A stretch of DNA of 64,000 nt from Polymorphobacter multimanifer. Lineage in GTDB: Bacteria > Pseudomonadota > Alphaproteobacteria > Sphingomonadales > Sphingomonadaceae. A model generated the notes under the pieces. That model saw nothing but the letters and a program-made list of their open reading frames with translations, was not told the DNA's origin and made no database searches. Shown here one piece after another: positions 62,694-64,000 of this stretch (its first letter is position 1; the number at the start of each line of letters is the position of its first letter). The position numbers were made by a program, and so were the translations under genes. The stretch is from contig NZ_JACIIV010000005.1 of NCBI RefSeq assembly GCF_014205635.1, positions 104,141 through 168,140 of the forward strand. Direction: 5' to 3'.

Positions 62694-62726
62694 TCGTCGC
62701 TAGTCTTGGGCGAAAGGGGAGCAAGT

Positions 62727-63638
62727 GTGATTGAATCGCGGCGTCTGCGGCAATTCCTGGCAGTTTACGAGCTCGGCAGCATCGGCCAGGCCGCCGACAA
62801 GCTGTTGCTCACCCAGCCCGCCCTGTCCAAAAGCCTGCGCAGCCTCGAAGACGAGCTCGGCGTGCGGCTGTTCGATCGCACCCCCGTCGGCGTCGTCCCC
62901 ACCGTGTTCGGCGATACGCTCGCGATGCACGCCAAGGGCATCGAGGCGCAGCTGCGCCAGGCCGAGGCCGCCATCGGCGCGCTGCGCGGCAAGGCCAAGG
63001 GGCATGTGGTGGTCGGCATCGGCCCCAGCGTCGCGCCCAACCTCATGCCGCTCGCCACATTGAGCCTGCAGCGCCTCCACCCCGGCATCGAGCTTTCGGT
63101 CGTCGAAGGGCTGGTCGATGACCTGCTGCCGCAACTCCGCCGCGGCCAGATCGACGTCGCCGTGGGCGCCTGGCCACGCATCGCCGATCCCGATTTCTCC
63201 ACCGAAGTCATCATCGTCGACACGCTCGAAGTCTTCGCCCGCGCCGATCATCCGCTGGCGCGCCACCCCGGCCCGATCGGCATGGAGGCGCTGCTCGGCC
63301 ATGCCTGGGCGCTGCCGCCGGCCACGCAGAAATGGCGCCAGCACCTCGATGGCCTGTTCGTGGAGCAAGGCCTCGCTCCCCCGGCGCCCGCCGTCACCAG
63401 CACGTCCGCGAGCTACCTCAAGGCGCTGATGCTCCGCGGCGATTTCCTCAGCTTCCTGCCCGGCCAGCTGGTGAGCACCGAAACCGATCGCCTGGTGCCG
63501 CTGCCGGTAGACATGGTCCGCGCCCACCCCGACATCTCGATGACCTTCCGCGAACGCGCCCTGCTCAAGGCCCCCGTCGCCGAACTGGTCCAGGTGCTCC
63601 GCGCCGCGGGCCAAGAACTGGCGGCGGAGGCCAGTTAG
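62727..63638 (+). CDS. LysR-family transcriptional regulator
   Basis: 303-aa regulator. N-terminal winged HTH (residues 1-60: RLRQFLAVYELGSIGQAADKLL, TQPALSKSLRSLEDELGVRLFDR), then a coiled linker and a periplasmic-binding-like effector domain (about 90-300: VVVGIGPSVAPNLMPL, PGIELSVVEGL, AVGAWP). The start is a GTG at 62727 with GGGGAG upstream. Divergent from the FAH-CoA ligase-DUF2141 unit, the usual arrangement for a LysR activator of a catabolic operon; its inducer is probably a pathway intermediate. Confidence 0.93.
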   Translation: MIESRRLRQFLAVYELGSIGQAADKLLLTQPALSKSLRSLEDELGVRLFDRTPVGVVPTVFGDTLAMHAKGIEAQLRQAEAAIGALRGKAKGHVVVGIGPSVAPNLMPLATLSLQRLHPGIELSVVEGLVDDLLPQLRRGQIDVAVGAWPRIADPDFSTEVIIVDTLEVFARADHPLARHPGPIGMEALLGHAWALPPATQKWRQHLDGLFVEQGLAPPAPAVTSTSASYLKALMLRGDFLSFLPGQLVSTETDRLVPLPVDMVRAHPDISMTFRERALLKAPVAELVQVLRAAGQELAAEAS

Positions 63639-63651
63639 AGGCCTCCGGCGG

Positions 63652-63670
63652 CTGGGGCCTCAGGCCCCAG
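63652..63670 (+). terminator. Hairpin after the LysR gene
   Basis: CTGGGGCCT, C, AGGCCCCAG: perfect GC-rich stem starting 14 nt after the stop codon. No T-run follows. Similar Gly/Pro-like GC hairpins are common after genes in this group. Confidence 0.5.
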
Positions 63671-64000
63671 ACCCATGATTTGGGTTCGTGCCGGGCGACT
63701 GCCGCTCTCGTCACGCGAAAGCCCATGAATGGGGTCTGGCGACTGTATTGGCGGTCAAGCTGGTTTTTGCCATCGGGTGCTGGATTTGAGGATGGCGTTG
63801 GCGGCGACGACGAGTTTGCGGGCGACCGCGATGAGGGCGACCTTGGCCGGCTTTCCGGCGCTTCGCAGGGCTAGATACTCGTGCTTGAAGCCCTTGTCGG
63901 CGCGAACGGCGTTTACGGCTGCCATGTAGAGCGCTGCGCGCACGCATGGTCGTCCGCCGCCGATATGCGCCCGGCCGGTGCGGGTGCCGCTCTGGTTGGG
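63671..64000 (-). mobile_element. IS110-family insertion sequence, one end only
   Basis: Contains the 3' end of a transposase gene; the rest lies past the window. The inner boundary is not determined: IS110 elements lack the usual terminal inverted repeats. The 84 nt between the LysR terminator and the transposase stop hold two short similar motifs (CCCATGAT and CCCATGAA contexts at 63672 and 63722). Confidence 0.6.
63755..64000 (-). CDS. IS110-family transposase, C-terminal part (5' end beyond window)
   Basis: 82 codons in frame to the edge, stop at 63755. The peptide shows the conserved end of the transposase_20 (IS116/IS110/IS902) domain: SGTRTGRAHIGGGRPCVRAA, LYMAAVNAVR, AGKPAKVALIAVARKL and a final NAILK segment. 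This domain carries the catalytic Ser in intact members (upstream of what is visible). Whether the element is complete or active cannot be seen. Confidence 0.88.
   Translation of the reverse strand, partial: PNQSGTRTGRAHIGGGRPCVRAALYMAAVNAVRADKGFKHEYLALRSAGKPAKVALIAVARKLVVAANAILKSSTRWQKPA

Overview
This 64-kb window reads as chromosome of a high-GC alphaproteobacterium, most likely order Sphingomonadales. The order-level call is an inference from gene content and order: small coiled-coil gene-zapA-6S RNA-5-FCL, tkt-gap-pgk-fba-thiE, alaC-hom-glpX-recJ, several TonB-dependent receptors with VPISVTA-type plugs, a class I PHA synthase, a SapC-family protein and a DUF2842 protein. Coding is dense, many neighbours overlap by 1-4 nt, and three tRNA genes (Leu-CAA, Asp-GTC, Glu-TTC) are present. 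No rRNA operon, CRISPR array or prophage was seen.

Layout. 0-15.6 kb: housekeeping and envelope genes: a CHASE2 nucleotidyl cyclase (cut by the left edge), a cyclophilin, an M24 peptidase, SapC, rsmD-rluB, an L,D-transpeptidase lipoprotein, two low-complexity secreted Gly/Thr/Met-rich proteins, an M20 amidohydrolase coupled to a dienelactone hydrolase, a sterol-desaturase-like membrane oxygenase, tesB, chorismate mutase-DUF2842-5-FCL, 6S RNA and zapA. 15.8-21.7 kb: central carbon operon tkt-gap-pgk-fba-thiE, whose end overlaps a convergent AI-2E-family permease. 22.8-36.0 kb: a signalling island with REC-EAL, two paralogous hybrid kinases placed tail to tail, a single-domain REC, a PAS/GAF kinase, a FixJ-type regulator, a GAF-GGDEF cyclase and a FliA-like sigma factor. 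This is the most unusual block of regulatory capacity in the window. An AT-rich non-coding stretch and tRNA-Glu follow.

36.5-41.9 kb: alaC-hom-glpX-recJ on the minus strand. 42-44.3 kb: phaC coupled to a cupin. 44.5-63.6 kb: a catabolic/accessory region with gcdH, a tandem SnoaL protein, two TonB receptors, amidohydrolase-SDR, a coupled run (NmrA-OsmC/Ohr-SnoaL-membrane protein-GMC oxidoreductase-Tat subunit), cytochrome b561 coupled to a TonB receptor, a second NmrA protein, DUF2141, a benzoate-CoA-ligase-like enzyme, a fumarylacetoacetate-hydrolase-family enzyme and a divergent LysR regulator. This looks like uptake, periplasmic oxidation and CoA-dependent breakdown of one or more organic substrates; the substrate cannot be read from sequence. 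The right edge cuts an IS110-family transposase.

Non-coding structure. A roughly 100-bp element with three stem-loops occurs three times (4667, 44359, 49066), each time between convergent genes, and probably acts as a bidirectional terminator. Inverted repeats at 46722 and 51489 and a LysR-type box at 62677 lie in divergent promoter regions and are candidate operators.
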